Shown piece after piece: positions 8,612 to 18,498 of a stretch of DNA of 64,000 bases; the stretch's first letter is position 1, and every line of letters starts with the position of its first letter. The stretch is from NCBI GenBank assembly GCA_024639125.1, contig JAHEJA010000004.1, forward strand, positions 1 through 64,000. Reading direction: 5' to 3'. A model generated the notes under the pieces. The model was not told the origin of the DNA. It saw only the letters and a list, made by a program, of their open reading frames with translations, and did not search any database. A program made the position numbers and the translations under genes. This DNA is from Paracoccaceae bacterium (GTDB taxonomy: Bacteria; Pseudomonadota; Alphaproteobacteria; Rhodobacterales; Rhodobacteraceae).

Positions 8612-9292
8612 ATGCCTGCGCCAATCTCAGTAATTATTCCGACATTAAATGCACAAGCCGCTCTAGAAGGCAGTTTGCCGGATTTGTTTCTAGGGATCGA
8701 AGCTGGTTTGATCGCAGAGCTGATCATTTCGGATGGTGGATCCAACGATGCCACGCTTACTATTGCCGAAGATATCGGCGCGCTGGTCGTGTCGGGCACG
8801 GCGTCGCGTGGGGGGCAAATTCAGCGCGGTGTTGCTGCGGCCAAAGGTAAATGGTGTTTGATCCTGCATGCGGATACTCACTTGGGGGCCGGATGGTGCG
8901 ATGCTGTTCAGGCCTACTTGGAAAACGGGCAAGGGATCGGGTATTTCGATCTTGGATTTCAAGCACGTGGAATTGGACCGCGTTGGGTGGCGGCTTGGGC
9001 GAATATGCGGTCGCGAGTGTTCAAATTGCCCTATGGTGACCAAGGTCTGTTGGCGCGTCGGGATGACATCCTCGCGCTTGGCTATCCTGATCAACCGTTG
9101 ATGGAAGATGTTGAATTTGCCAAACGGGCCAAACCGCATCTACGCCCCATTGGGTATCGCATTGAAACCTCGTTTGCCAAATATCGCTCTGCTGGCTGGC
9201 TGCGTCGTGGGGCGCGCAATTTGATCTTGTTGGGTCGTTACAAGCTAGGCGCGGACCCTGCGACGCTGGCGCGTGAATATACGCGTCGTTAG
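8612..9292 (+). CDS. TIGR04283-type glycosyltransferase family 2 protein
   Basis: A 226-residue GT-A fold glycosyltransferase. N-terminal [10 protein letters not shown], then [13 protein letters not shown] (nucleotide-sugar binding), SRGGQIQRG and LHADTHL, the DxD-like metal site, match the TIGR04283 family; a later [10 protein letters not shown] and EDVEFAKR complete the pattern. The family is often named after arsenosugar biosynthesis or selenodomain-associated clusters, but none of those partners is adjacent and the acceptor cannot be read from the sequence. The last four bases overlap the convergent lolD stop. No membrane helix is apparent, so it is probably cytosolic. Confidence 0.82.
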   Translation: MPAPISVIIPTLNAQAALEGSLPDLFLGIEAGLIAELIISDGGSNDATLTIAEDIGALVVSGTASRGGQIQRGVAAAKGKWCLILHADTHLGAGWCDAVQAYLENGQGIGYFDLGFQARGIGPRWVAAWANMRSRVFKLPYGDQGLLARRDDILALGYPDQPLMEDVEFAKRAKPHLRPIGYRIETSFAKYRSAGWLRRGARNLILLGRYKLGADPATLAREYTRR

Positions 9293-9972
9293 CGCGCGAT
9301 TAGCTTGCCATGCCGTAACTCGACCGTGCGATCCATGCGGGCCGCCAGTTCGGGGTTATGCGTCGCGATCAAGGCGGAAAGCCCAGTCTCGCGTACGATT
9401 TTTATCAAGGTTTCAAAGACCGTGTCCGAGGTTGCTTGATCCAAGTTTCCGGTCGGTTCGTCAGCCAATAGAACCTGTGGTTGATTTGCCAAAGCGCGAC
9501 AAAAAGCAACCCGCTGTTGTTCGCCTCCTGAAAGTTCTGCAGGTCGATGGTCAAAGCGGTCATGTAAGCCGACCAGCGACAAAAGCTCTTGGGCGCGTTG
9601 CGTGGCATCTTGCTTGGGGATACCGTTGGCTAGTTGCGGCAGCGCAATGTTTTCACAAGCCGTGAATTCAGGAAGCAAATGGTGGAATTGATAGACAAAC
9701 CCCATATCGTTGCGGCGAATTGCTGTGCGTTTTCGATCCGATAGCGTTGACAGCTCTTCTCCGTTTAGGCGCACAGAGCCGCTGTCAGGTGTGTCCAAAA
9801 GTCCGGCAATGTGCAGCAAGGTGGATTTGCCCGCCCCAGATGGTGCCACCAAGGCTACGATTTCACCGCTGCCCAGTTCGAAATGTGTGTCCACCAAAAC
9901 ATCGATTTGATTGGGGCGGCCTATGTGGTAGCTTTTTGAAATAGAATTAAGGCTGAGGACCGGATTATTCAT
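9289..9972 (-). CDS. lolD: Lipoprotein-releasing ABC transporter ATP-binding protein LolD
   Basis: A 227-residue ABC ATPase. Walker A is APSGAGKST (about 43-51), the Q loop lies near [10 protein letters not shown], the signature is LSGGEQQR and Walker B is [12 protein letters not shown]. The [10 protein letters not shown] segment is characteristic of LolD. With the LolC/E permease it powers release of outer-membrane lipoproteins from the inner membrane to LolA. It overlaps the upstream permease gene by 8 bases, so the two form an operon; only one permease gene is present, as is usual in alphaproteobacteria where a single LolC/E (LolF-type) protein suffices. Confidence 0.93.
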   Translation of the reverse strand: MNNPVLSLNSISKSYHIGRPNQIDVLVDTHFELGSGEIVALVAPSGAGKSTLLHIAGLLDTPDSGSVRLNGEELSTLSDRKRTAIRRNDMGFVYQFHHLLPEFTACENIALPQLANGIPKQDATQRAQELLSLVGLHDRFDHRPAELSGGEQQRVAFCRALANQPQVLLADEPTGNLDQATSDTVFETLIKIVRETGLSALIATHNPELAARMDRTVELRHGKLIAR

Positions 9973-11251
9973 AACGCAATGCCTCGACTGGGTTCATACG
10001 TGCGGCACGGCGCGCAGGGAAAATTGTGATAACAAAGCTAAGGCCAAGCGACAAAGACACGGCCTTGATCACATCCCTTAGGTGCAATTCGGCGGGGATT
10101 GAATAGATGCCTCGGATTGACGGGTCCCAAACACCGCCACCGGCAACGTAATTGATAAAAGAAAAAATTGGGTCGATGTAGATCGCAAAGAGACATCCCA
10201 AGATAACCCCAAAGATCGTACCAATTATGCCCGTAAAGCTGCCACAGATAAAAAAGATCCGCATCACTGACCCTTCGGTCAATCCCATCGTGCGTAAAAT
10301 GCCAATATCACGGCCCTTGTTTTTGACCAACATGATTAGCCCCGAAACGATATTCATGGTCGCGATCAAAACAAGGATCGCCATTATTATGAACATCACG
10401 TTGTCTTCGATTTCAAGCGCGCGCAAGAAATTGTTAGACGCGTTTTTCCATGTCCATAGCTGAGAACGGGGGCCGGCGGCCTGATAGAGATCGTTCGACA
10501 GGGTATCGACGTTGTCTGGAATGTCTACCATGACTTCGATTTCATCAGCGGCATTTTCACGATTGAAATAGCTTTGCGCTTCGTCAAAGGGCATGTACAC
10601 GCGGGTCTTATCAATGTCGTAGCGGCCTGCGGTGAAAATATAAGTGATGAAATACGATTTGACCCTTGGGCTGGTCCCAAAGGCGGTTTTAACGCCATCT
10701 GGTGAAATAAGTTTAATTTTATCACCAACTGTTGCGTTTAATTCACGCGCCACCCCAGAGCCGATAGCAATCCCTTGGGCAAAGTCTTTGATAGATCCTT
10801 CATGATCTTCTGGATTGGCAATCCGAGGCAGGGTTAAAAGGTTGTCATAGCTTATGCCATAAACCTGAACACCCGCATTTTCGCCTTCGAAATTGGCCAT
10901 AACTTGGCCCTTGATTAAGGGCGCGGCGCGGGTCACGCCTTGTACTGTGCGGATGTTGTCGACGACTTCGTCGAAGTTTGGAATGGTCCGTTGGATTTTC
11001 CCGAATTCATCAGCTGCGGGCATATTATAAACCGTGACATGCGCATTCGCCCCAAGGATTGTATCCACGATTTCCGACCGGAAACCCGAACGCACAGACA
11101 GCGTAGCAATCAAAGCAAAAACCGCCAAAGTGATCCCGATCAAGCTAATCCATGTCATGACGCTGACACCGCCTTCGGACCGTTTTGCGCGTAAATAGCG
11201 CCACGCGATCATCCATTCATATTGGCTGAAAGGGGGAACTGATTTGCTCAA
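9965..11251 (-). CDS. Lipoprotein-releasing ABC transporter permease (LolC/LolE family)
   Basis: About 428 residues with the MacB/FtsX-type permease plan: one N-terminal membrane helix (around [19 protein letters not shown]), a large periplasmic domain, then three C-terminal helices. The opening [17 protein letters not shown] is highly typical of LolC/LolE. An ATG start lies at 11278, but AGGAGA-CATCC followed by TTG at 11251, giving (M)[12 protein letters not shown], is better supported, so I take a TTG start. Downstream lolD overlaps by 8 bases. The protein extracts mature lipoproteins from the inner membrane for LolA. Confidence 0.9.
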   Translation of the reverse strand: MSKSVPPFSQYEWMIAWRYLRAKRSEGGVSVMTWISLIGITLAVFALIATLSVRSGFRSEIVDTILGANAHVTVYNMPAADEFGKIQRTIPNFDEVVDNIRTVQGVTRAAPLIKGQVMANFEGENAGVQVYGISYDNLLTLPRIANPEDHEGSIKDFAQGIAIGSGVARELNATVGDKIKLISPDGVKTAFGTSPRVKSYFITYIFTAGRYDIDKTRVYMPFDEAQSYFNRENAADEIEVMVDIPDNVDTLSNDLYQAAGPRSQLWTWKNASNNFLRALEIEDNVMFIIMAILVLIATMNIVSGLIMLVKNKGRDIGILRTMGLTEGSVMRIFFICGSFTGIIGTIFGVILGCLFAIYIDPIFSFINYVAGGGVWDPSIRGIYSIPAELHLRDVIKAVSLSLGLSFVITIFPARRAARMNPVEALRYE

Positions 11252-11403
11252 AGGATGTCTCCTGCTGAAATTCTGCAATCTTGCTGATCACTATTGTTGA
11301 TTGCTTGTAAACTGGCTTGCTTGAAATCAAAAGTAACTATTCCATCACTTATAGGTGATTTTCTGCGCTTGCGTAAGACACCGAGAATGATTTAGCAAAA
11401 GAC

Positions 11404-12513
11404 ATGACACATACACGGTTTACATCCCTTACTCAGAAATTGCCGCAAACTGTGCCGTTTGTTGGCCCCGAAACTCAGGAACGGCAGAGGGGCGGTCCCT
11501 TTTTGGCACGTTTGGGTGCGAATGAAAACGTATTTGGGCCGTCGCCCAAAGCCATCGCCGCGATGCAGGCCGCATCACGTGAGATTTGGAAATATGGGGA
11601 TCCAACCAGTTATGATCTTCGCATGGCATTGGCGGATCATTACGATATTGGGTTGGATAATATCGTCGTCGGCGAAGGCATCGACGGATTGCTTGGGTAT
11701 CTTGTGCGGCTCATGGTGGGGTCGGGCGATCGGGTTGTGACATCCGATGGTGCCTATCCCACGTTCAACTATCATGTCGCCGGCTTCGGTGGTGAGCTTG
11801 TAAAAATCCCCTATGTCGATGATCGCGAAAACCTTTTGGGTTTGCTTGCCAAAGCCAAAGAGGTGGATGCAAAGCTTGTTTATTTTGCAAATCCCGATAA
11901 TCCTATGGGCACTTGGGTCACGGGATCCGAAATCCAAGCTGCTTTGGATCTTGTTCCAGAGGGAACAGTGTTGATCTTGGACGAAGCATATAGTGAATTT
12001 GCCCCCAAAGAGGCCGTGCCGGACATCGACATCAATGATCCTCGTGTGATACGAATGCGTACATTTTCCAAAGCATATGGTATGGCCGGGGCACGTGTTG
12101 GCTATGCGCTCGGGCAGTCAGATTTGATTGGAAACTTTGAAAAAATACGCAACCATTTTGGCATGAACCGTGCAGCCCAAGACGGGGCAATAGCAGCACT
12201 TGAGGATCAAACCTATCTTGAGGACTTAGTCAAAAAAGTAGCGCTGGCACGCGAACGTATTTATCAAATTGCTTTAGACAATGGGTTGAACGCGCTGCCT
12301 TCAGCGACCAATTTTGTCAGCATAGATTGCGGCCAAGATGGTGCTTTTGCACAGCGGGTCTTGGCGTCATTAGTCGCTCAAGGGCTTTTTGTGAGGATGC
12401 CATTTGTAAGCCCACAAAACAGATGCATCCGTATCAGCGCGGGAACACCCCAAGATTTGGACATTTTGGCAGAGCTACTGCCCAAGGCTTTGGCGCAGGC
12501 GTCAAACGCCTGA
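11404..12513 (+). CDS. HisC-like class I/II aminotransferase
   Basis: A 369-residue PLP enzyme of the histidinol-phosphate aminotransferase branch. Visible motifs are ANENVFGPSPKA near the N-terminus, NPDNPMGTW (PLP phosphate and substrate region), ILDEAYSEF with the PLP-pyridine aspartate, and FSKAYGMAGARVGY with the Schiff-base Lys223. C-terminal R-I-S-A-G-T carries the carboxylate-binding arginine. HisC paralogs also act on aromatic or other amino acids, and no his genes are nearby, so the substrate remains open. The 3' end overlaps the convergent class V aminotransferase gene by 12 bases. Confidence 0.82.
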   Translation: MTHTRFTSLTQKLPQTVPFVGPETQERQRGGPFLARLGANENVFGPSPKAIAAMQAASREIWKYGDPTSYDLRMALADHYDIGLDNIVVGEGIDGLLGYLVRLMVGSGDRVVTSDGAYPTFNYHVAGFGGELVKIPYVDDRENLLGLLAKAKEVDAKLVYFANPDNPMGTWVTGSEIQAALDLVPEGTVLILDEAYSEFAPKEAVPDIDINDPRVIRMRTFSKAYGMAGARVGYALGQSDLIGNFEKIRNHFGMNRAAQDGAIAALEDQTYLEDLVKKVALARERIYQIALDNGLNALPSATNFVSIDCGQDGAFAQRVLASLVAQGLFVRMPFVSPQNRCIRISAGTPQDLDILAELLPKALAQASNA

Positions 12514-13704
12514 TGCAATGACTTTGGCTGCGGCGTCAACCGCACCTGAGCCATGTGGCGCATTCAAAGCACAAAGAGCAGCTTCGACCGATCCAATGAC
12601 GCCAAACAACATTTGTGCGTTTATGTGACCCATGTGTCCAAATCGGAAAAAACCATCGCCATTGGGGTCTTGGGGGGTGGACATACCAAGCCCGATGCCA
12701 AGCGTCATGCCCATGTTGGCTTCGACCCATTTTCGCAGCTGCGTTCCAAGCGGGGCGCCAATGTGAACCGACGTCACAGCGGCGCTGCGCAAATTTTCAT
12801 GCTGGATGTTCATGCGCATTGTACCGCCGTCTTGTCCCCAACGATCAATCGCAGCCCATAGGCCAGACGCTAGGGTGTGATGGCGTTTCCAGACATTTTC
12901 TATGCCTTCTTCGTGGATCATATCCAAGGCAGCCCGCAGCCCGTATAAATGCTGGGTCGGCGCCGTTCCGCAAAATAATTCGTAAAACATTTCGGGATTT
13001 GCCCGTGGCGCCCAGTCCCAATAGGGGCTTATGATTTTCAATGATTTCTGGTGTGCAGCGGCTTTGTCCGAAAAGAAAACAAATCCTAATCCGGGCGGTA
13101 CCATTAGGCCCTTTTGCGAAGCTGCAATAGCAATATCTACGCCCCAATCATCCATTTCAAATCGATCACACCCCATAGAAGCCACACAATCGGCCGCCAA
13201 AAGGGCAGGGTGGCCCGTGTCATCCATCACGCCGCGCAAGGCCGCAATATCGTTGCGTACAGAACTGGATGTATCAACATGGGTGGCGAGAACGGCTTTG
13301 TAACGGTGCTCTTTATCTGCGCTCAAAGCATTCCGAATTTTTTCAAAATCATAGGTGCCATGATTGCCAAAATCCAAGACGTCAACGCCAATCCCCAAAC
13401 GGCGCGCCATGTCGGCCCAGCCATGTCCAAACCGTCCTGTTGCCAGCACCAAAACGTGATCACCGCGGTCCGCGATATTGGCAAGAGCGGCTTCCCAAGT
13501 GCCGTGACCATTGGTGATATAGATCGCCACATGATGCTTTGTTCGCGCCACCCGCTTAAGATCCGGCAGCAGAGCAAAGGTCATATCAACCAGCTCGCCT
13601 TCGTATATGTTTGCGCTGACGCGATGCATTTCACGCAAGACGCGTGCGGGCATCACAGAAGGGCCGGGAATTGCGAGGTAGGTTACACCATTTGCCAAAG
13701 TCAT
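12502..13704 (-). CDS. Class V aminotransferase (alanine/serine-glyoxylate aminotransferase family)
   Basis: About 400 residues. AIPGPSVMP (11-19) and the SANIYEGELVDMT region, then NGHGTWEAA (PLP phosphate loop), THVDTSSSVRND and AASQKGLMVPPG with the catalytic Lys198 identify a fold-type I, class V aminotransferase related to serine- or alanine-glyoxylate aminotransferases and PucG. It most likely converts glyoxylate or a ureido-glycine-like acceptor, but the precise substrate is unknown. Start choice is uncertain: ATG at 13704 (MTLANGVTYL) fits homologs, with ATG 13719 and TTG 13788 as alternatives. No purine or glycolate genes flank it. Confidence 0.8.
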   Translation of the reverse strand: MTLANGVTYLAIPGPSVMPARVLREMHRVSANIYEGELVDMTFALLPDLKRVARTKHHVAIYITNGHGTWEAALANIADRGDHVLVLATGRFGHGWADMARRLGIGVDVLDFGNHGTYDFEKIRNALSADKEHRYKAVLATHVDTSSSVRNDIAALRGVMDDTGHPALLAADCVASMGCDRFEMDDWGVDIAIAASQKGLMVPPGLGFVFFSDKAAAHQKSLKIISPYWDWAPRANPEMFYELFCGTAPTQHLYGLRAALDMIHEEGIENVWKRHHTLASGLWAAIDRWGQDGGTMRMNIQHENLRSAAVTSVHIGAPLGTQLRKWVEANMGMTLGIGLGMSTPQDPNGDGFFRFGHMGHINAQMLFGVIGSVEAALCALNAPHGSGAVDAAAKVIASGV

Positions 13705-13829
13705 CTTTGTCACTTTCATCTTGTTATCCAAAGTTCTAATCTTTTCGGCGACAAGGTCAATTGGTCTTGGTGGTTGCGTCCCTTTCAAAAGCGGCTTAGA
13801 CCATCAGGACAGTCAAAGAAAGAAGGCGT

Positions 13830-14546
13830 ATGCTCTCGACATTACAGCATAAATTAGACCAGCTGGAACGCAAACTACGCACGTCTTTTGGCACAGATAT
13901 TTCTACACCGCGTGCGCGTCGTTGGACCACGTTTCATTATCATTTTTTTGATCAAGCCTTTTTGCGTGAAATCTGGACTAATTTCGCACAAATCGCCCCA
14001 GAGGTGTATCGTTCTAACCAACCCACGTGGAGACGGTTCAAACGGTACAAAGCGATGGGCATTAAGACGGTATTGAACCTTCGTGGCGCAAACGCGTTTT
14101 CACAGTATTTGTTCGAGCGGGAATATTGCGACAAACTTGATCTTGGTTTAGTTGATCACGCGTTTCACGCCCGCCGTGCGCCAGAGCCTGAGCAGATACT
14201 TGAGGTTCTCAAAACGCTGCGCACATTGCAAAAACCGTTTTTGCTGCATTGTAAATCCGGTGCAGATCGCGCGGGGTTTATTTCGGCGATTTATCTCTTG
14301 GTGATCGACGGCCAGCCGATCGACCAAGCGCGACAGCAGCTCAGTTGGCGATATTCGCACTTGGACTTCACCAAGACAGGAATACTTGACTATATTCTAA
14401 ATGTGTTCGAAGCCCGACAAAACATGTCGCAGATAAGGTTCGAGGATTGGTTACATTCGGAATACAGTGCCAAAACACTTCAGCACGGCTTTGATCAACG
14501 TATTGATTGGGCCACGACCGCGCAGAGCATGACCCGCGCAACCTAA
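13830..14546 (+). CDS. Tyrosine/dual-specificity protein phosphatase family protein
   Basis: A 238-residue protein with the cysteine phosphatase signature HCKSGADR (His140, Cys141, Arg147) and, before it, IKTVLNLRG, the segment typical of DSP-like and Siw14-like bacterial phosphatases. A likely general acid aspartate lies in the loop before the P-loop. An N-terminal basic amphipathic helix (LQHKLDQLERKLR) precedes the domain. The substrate could be phosphotyrosine, an inositol phosphate or a lipid phosphate; the sequence does not decide. The Ldh-family gene starts 12 bp after its stop on the same strand, so the two probably share a transcript. Confidence 0.8.
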   Translation: MLSTLQHKLDQLERKLRTSFGTDISTPRARRWTTFHYHFFDQAFLREIWTNFAQIAPEVYRSNQPTWRRFKRYKAMGIKTVLNLRGANAFSQYLFEREYCDKLDLGLVDHAFHARRAPEPEQILEVLKTLRTLQKPFLLHCKSGADRAGFISAIYLLVIDGQPIDQARQQLSWRYSHLDFTKTGILDYILNVFEARQNMSQIRFEDWLHSEYSAKTLQHGFDQRIDWATTAQSMTRAT

Positions 14547-14557
14547 AGGATTTTACC

Positions 14558-15532
14558 ATGCCAAAAATAGCAATCGAAACTATCGAAACCACAGCCAAAA
14601 GCGCATTGCTGCGACATGGGGCCGTGGATTGGATCGCCGCGCATGTTGCTGATGCTGTTGCCAAATCCGAAGCCGTTGGTAATCGTATTTGCGGGTTGTA
14701 CTATCTAGAAAGCTACTGTCAGCAATTGGCCACGGGTCGTGTGAATGGCTCTGTGGAACCCGTTGTAACACGTCCTAAATCGGGGTCTGTCCATGTGGAT
14801 GCGCGTTTTGGATTTGCACAGCCTGCGTTTGCACGGGGTTTGGCGCAAGCTGCGGACGCTGCGCGGGAAAATGGCATTGCATTTTTGGCCGTTGGGCATG
14901 CGCATACCTGTACATCCTTGGGCTATTTTACGGAACAAATCGCGCGTGCGGGTTTGATTGGTCTGGGCATGACCAACGCATCGCCAATTGTGGCGCCTCC
15001 AGGTGGTAAAACGCGTACGATTGGCACCAATCCGATGGCGTTCTCTGTTCCTGACGGGCAGGGCGGTGTTGCGATGCAGTTTGATCAATCGACAACTGTG
15101 GTTGCCTTGGGGAAAATAACCATGGCCAAAGCTGCCGGTGAAAAAATACCACTTGGTTGGGCGGTGGATGCCGAAGGCCAGCCGACAACAGATCCCGAAG
15201 CCGCGCTTGCAGGATCGCTTGTGTCCATTGGTGGCTACAAGGGGTGGGGGCTTGGCCTTATGGTGGAACTCTTGGCCGCTGGAATGACGGGGGGTGTTAT
15301 TTCCAAAGATGTAAAAACGCTCAAGGCACCAGAGGGGGCGCCGCATGATTTAGGACAGTTTTATGTATTAATTGATCCCGCTTCAGGATCAGACTTTGTC
15401 GACCGACTAAAGGCTGTGAGCGCCGTCATTTCTGATGAACCCGGCGCACGGATGCCCGGTCAAAACAAGGTGCCAATGACCGAAGTAGATGTGCCAGACG
15501 CGCTTTGGGATTTGGCGCAATCGCTTGCTTAG
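14558..15532 (+). CDS. Ldh family NAD(P)-dependent oxidoreductase
   Basis: A 324-residue member of the malate/L-lactate dehydrogenase (YlbC/DpkA/AllD) family, which has its own NADPH-binding fold rather than a Rossmann fold. Recognisable parts are VDARFGFAQPAF, the AVGHAHTCTSLGYF segment with the conserved His, the TNPMAFSVP loop and GGYKGWGLGLMVELLAAGMTG. Family members reduce or oxidise 2-oxo acids or cyclic imines such as piperideine-2-carboxylate, ureidoglycolate and sulfolactate. The substrate cannot be assigned. AAGGA precedes the ATG at 14558, so the longer frame from 14507 is rejected. The 3' end overlaps the convergent YdcZ-like gene by 4 bases. Confidence 0.85.
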   Translation: MPKIAIETIETTAKSALLRHGAVDWIAAHVADAVAKSEAVGNRICGLYYLESYCQQLATGRVNGSVEPVVTRPKSGSVHVDARFGFAQPAFARGLAQAADAARENGIAFLAVGHAHTCTSLGYFTEQIARAGLIGLGMTNASPIVAPPGGKTRTIGTNPMAFSVPDGQGGVAMQFDQSTTVVALGKITMAKAAGEKIPLGWAVDAEGQPTTDPEAALAGSLVSIGGYKGWGLGLMVELLAAGMTGGVISKDVKTLKAPEGAPHDLGQFYVLIDPASGSDFVDRLKAVSAVISDEPGARMPGQNKVPMTEVDVPDALWDLAQSLA

Positions 15533-15963
15533 GCTTGCTGCGTAATCCAAACCCCGATTGCCATGACGCCAATTCCGGCGGCGCGGGTCAAAGAAAGGGG
15601 CGATAATGTCGCCCCGAATAAACCAAAGTGGTCAATAGTTGCCGCGGACACCAATTGCCCCAAAAGCACAAAGAAAATCGCGTTACCAATCCCTATTTTC
15701 GGGGCAATAAATGTGATCGACAGCACATAAAAAGCCACCAAAATTCCAGCAACAAAGAGGTGTTTGGGCGCTGAGATCGCTTTGGCTATTGGCGTGGATC
15801 CGGTTACAATCAACAAAGTGAGACAGGCAAGAAACGCCACTGAAAACAATATAGTAGCTGCGGCGATTGGCGAATAGATGAATTTCCCCAAGGCAGCATT
15901 TAGTGCAGCAAGAATTGGAATTCCGATCCCTGCAAACAGCATGGTAATGGTATAGGTGTTCAT
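15529..15963 (-). CDS. YdcZ-type (DUF606) DMT family membrane protein
   Basis: A 144-residue inner-membrane protein with five hydrophobic segments, the size of a half EamA/DMT transporter as in YdcZ. The sequence begins MNTYTITMLFAGIGIPILAAL and contains a small-residue-rich A-A-L-N-A-A-L-G-K motif characteristic of the family. Such half-size proteins usually function as homo- or heterodimers; substrates are mostly unknown. GAGGCG precedes the ATG at 15963. Convergent with the Ldh-type gene and co-oriented with parE, which starts on the other side of parE's own coding region, so it is likely transcribed independently. Confidence 0.8.
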   Translation of the reverse strand: MNTYTITMLFAGIGIPILAALNAALGKFIYSPIAAATILFSVAFLACLTLLIVTGSTPIAKAISAPKHLFVAGILVAFYVLSITFIAPKIGIGNAIFFVLLGQLVSAATIDHFGLFGATLSPLSLTRAAGIGVMAIGVWITQQA

Positions 15964-16042
15964 CGCGCGCCTCGTTTTGGTTCTAGGTGCAACCGTGAAA
16001 CGACTTGCCCTATTTGTCACGCGCTATTTTTGCAATCGTTGA

Positions 16043-17998
16043 TTAGACATCAAGTTCTTCGACGAATTTCGCATTTTCCTGGATGTATTGGAACCGTAAT
16101 TCTGGCTTTTTGCCCATTAATCTTTCGACCAAATCACCTGTTTCTCCGGGTTCATCTTCGTCGATGTTAACGCGGATCAATTTGCGTGATTTGGGGTGCA
16201 TTGTGGTTTCTTTTAGGTCTTTGGCATCCATTTCACCAAGTCCCTTAAAGCGTTGCACGTCGATTTTTCCTTTGCCGCCAAGCCCTTTTTCCAGCCACAA
16301 ATCTTTTTCGGCATCATTTGAAACATAAAGCCGTTTGGCCCCTTGGGTCAGGCGATAGAGCGGTGGACAGGCCAGATAAAGATGACCTTGGTCAATCAGA
16401 GGGCGCATTTGCGTAAAGAAGAACGTCATCAATAGCGCGGCAATATGCGCCCCGTCCACGTCCGCATCTGTCATGATGATAATTTTATCATAGCGCAAAT
16501 CGTCTACGTTGAATTTGGTGCCCATTCCGACGCCTAACGCTTCGCAGAGGTCGTTGATTTCGGCGTTTTGGCCTAATTTGTTTGACGCTGCGCCAAGCAC
16601 GTTAAGGATTTTACCTTTGAGCGGTAAGAGCGCTTGATTTTCGCGGTTCCGCGCGCCTTTGGCTGAGCCGCCCGCACTGTCACCTTCGACGATGAACAAT
16701 TCGGTGCCTTCACGGGATTTGGCCGTACAGTCGGTTAATTTACCCGGCAAACGTAGCTTTTTGGTTGCTGATTTGCGTTGGGTTTCTTTTTCTTGGCGAC
16801 GGCGCATCCGTTCTTCGGCGCGAAGGACCAAGAAATCGAGGATTGCGCCTGCTGACTTGGTATCTGCTGCGAGCCAGTTGTCAAAATGGTCACGGACAGA
16901 ATTTTCGACCAGTCGTGCGGCTTCGTTGGTGGCAAGGCGATCTTTTGTTTGACCAACAAATTCTGGCTCACGGATAAAGCAGCTGACCAAGGCGCACCCA
17001 CCCGTGGTCAGGTCATCCCGTGTGATGTCTTTGGCTTTGCGGTTGTTGACCAATTCGCCATAGGCACGGATGCCTTTCAGGATCGCGGCCCAAAATCCGG
17101 CCTCATGCGTGCCACCTTCGGGTGTTGGAACCGTGTTACAGTAGGATTGGATAAAACCGTCACGGGATGGTGTCCAATTGATGGCCCACTCTACTTTTCC
17201 AGGAAGATCAAAGCGTTCATTAAAATCAACAACGCCCGCAAAGGGGTTTTCTGAATAGGTCGTTGCCGTTCCAAGGGTTTCTTTTAAGTAATCAGAAAGC
17301 CCACCGGGAAAGTGGAATGTCGCTTCGGTTGGTGTTTCGCCATCGTCAATCGCGGTTTTCCAACGAATTTCCACGCCGCTGAACAAATAGGCTTTGGATC
17401 GGATGGATTTAAACAAACGAGCAGGTTTGAAACGGTGGCTTCCAAAAATTTCAGCATCCGCATGAAATGTCACAGTGGTTCCGCGACGGTTGGGGGCCGC
17501 GCCGATTTTCTCGACCGGACCTTGGGGAATGCCGCGTGAAAACCTTTGTTCATAGAGTTCTTTGTTACGCGCAACTTGCACGACCATTAAATCAGACAGC
17601 GCATTCACCACAGAGGCGCCAACCCCATGCAAGCCGCCGGATGTCTGATAGGCTTTGCCGCTAAATTTCCCACCCGCATGCAGCGTACACAAGATGACTT
17701 CGAGCGCTGATTTATCAGGGAACTTGGGGTGGGGATCAATGGGAATACCACGGCCATTGTCGCGCACAGTAAGTGAATAATCTTCGTGTAATTCGACTTC
17801 GATACGGTTCGCATGTCCTGCGACGGCTTCATCCATCGAGTTGTCTAAAACTTCGGCCACTAAATGGTGTAACGCACGCTCGTCTGTTCCGCCGATATAC
17901 ATCCCTGGGCGTTTGCGCACAGGTTCAAGACCTTCTAAAACTTCGATAGACGAGGCGTTATAGTCGTCTTGTTGTGTATTCGCGAGAAGATCGTTCAT
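16043..17998 (-). CDS. parE: DNA topoisomerase IV subunit B
   Basis: About 651 residues in GyrB/ParE order: GHKL ATPase domain with EVLDNSMDEAVAG (ATP and Mg binding), DNGRGIP and GGLHGVGASVVNALS, a transducer domain, then the TOPRIM domain with EGDSAGGSAKGARNR and DADVDGAH, and a C-terminal FKGLGEM. The shorter TOPRIM lacking the GyrB insert and the YIGGTDERALHHL segment mark it as ParE. It decatenates daughter chromosomes with ParC, which is not in the window. ATG 17998 (MNDLLAN) matches homologs; an ATG at 18010 is possible. It is divergent from the long gene-free region and reads away from it. Confidence 0.95.
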   Translation of the reverse strand: MNDLLANTQQDDYNASSIEVLEGLEPVRKRPGMYIGGTDERALHHLVAEVLDNSMDEAVAGHANRIEVELHEDYSLTVRDNGRGIPIDPHPKFPDKSALEVILCTLHAGGKFSGKAYQTSGGLHGVGASVVNALSDLMVVQVARNKELYEQRFSRGIPQGPVEKIGAAPNRRGTTVTFHADAEIFGSHRFKPARLFKSIRSKAYLFSGVEIRWKTAIDDGETPTEATFHFPGGLSDYLKETLGTATTYSENPFAGVVDFNERFDLPGKVEWAINWTPSRDGFIQSYCNTVPTPEGGTHEAGFWAAILKGIRAYGELVNNRKAKDITRDDLTTGGCALVSCFIREPEFVGQTKDRLATNEAARLVENSVRDHFDNWLAADTKSAGAILDFLVLRAEERMRRRQEKETQRKSATKKLRLPGKLTDCTAKSREGTELFIVEGDSAGGSAKGARNRENQALLPLKGKILNVLGAASNKLGQNAEINDLCEALGVGMGTKFNVDDLRYDKIIIMTDADVDGAHIAALLMTFFFTQMRPLIDQGHLYLACPPLYRLTQGAKRLYVSNDAEKDLWLEKGLGGKGKIDVQRFKGLGEMDAKDLKETTMHPKSRKLIRVNIDEDEPGETGDLVERLMGKKPELRFQYIQENAKFVEELDV

Positions 17999-18242
17999 GC
18001 AGCTGCCCATTACCTTTTTCTGTAATATGCCATTCTAATGCGACTAGGGGAAGGGGCAGAAGCAATGGAACCCGATTCGTATCCAACAAAATATTTTCTT
18101 CCGCCTTTAACATTTTAGTTAAAGCCTAGAACAGGATCTATGCAAATTGATCAATTTCTATACCTAAGTGTATGTAGTTGCGTAAATTAATGAGATTTTT
18201 ACTATCTCAATATGAGACGTCTTGATCATATTTTTTTGAAAG

Positions 18243-18263
18243 TTTTCCACAGGTTGTGGATAA
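18243..18263. promoter_or_regulatory. Inverted pair of DnaA-box-like sequences
   Basis: TTTTCCACA (18243-18251) on the plus strand and TTATCCACA on the minus strand (18255-18263) both fit the TTWTNCACA DnaA consensus, facing each other with three bases between. Upstream sequence is AT-rich. The same bases also form an imperfect hairpin, so the match could instead be an operator of a different regulator. Confidence 0.5.
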
Positions 18264-18498
18264 AATTTAGCAATAACGGGATGTTAAGCAATACAACTAC
18301 TAGAGTTCTCATAAATGCAAATAACAACTTGCAATCTTGTATCTTGATTGGGGTGGCTGCATGCCACAAGTTGTAACCACGACAAGCGAAACATTAACAA
18401 CGACCCTTAGTAAATACCTTACGAAAAGGTCACTCACGAAACACTTACTTCTCTCTCGCAAGAGACACAATATTCGCAGTGAACTCCACTCTCCCCTC

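Noticed and set aside
13114-13857. 247-codon open frame on the plus strand
   Set aside because: It is antisense to the class V aminotransferase gene, whose protein motifs are complete; the antisense product has the His/Arg/Cys-rich composition of a shadow frame.
18243-18263. Chromosomal origin of replication
   Set aside because: Only two DnaA-like boxes are present and none of the usual neighbours (hemE, parAB, gidAB, rho, dnaA) is in the window.
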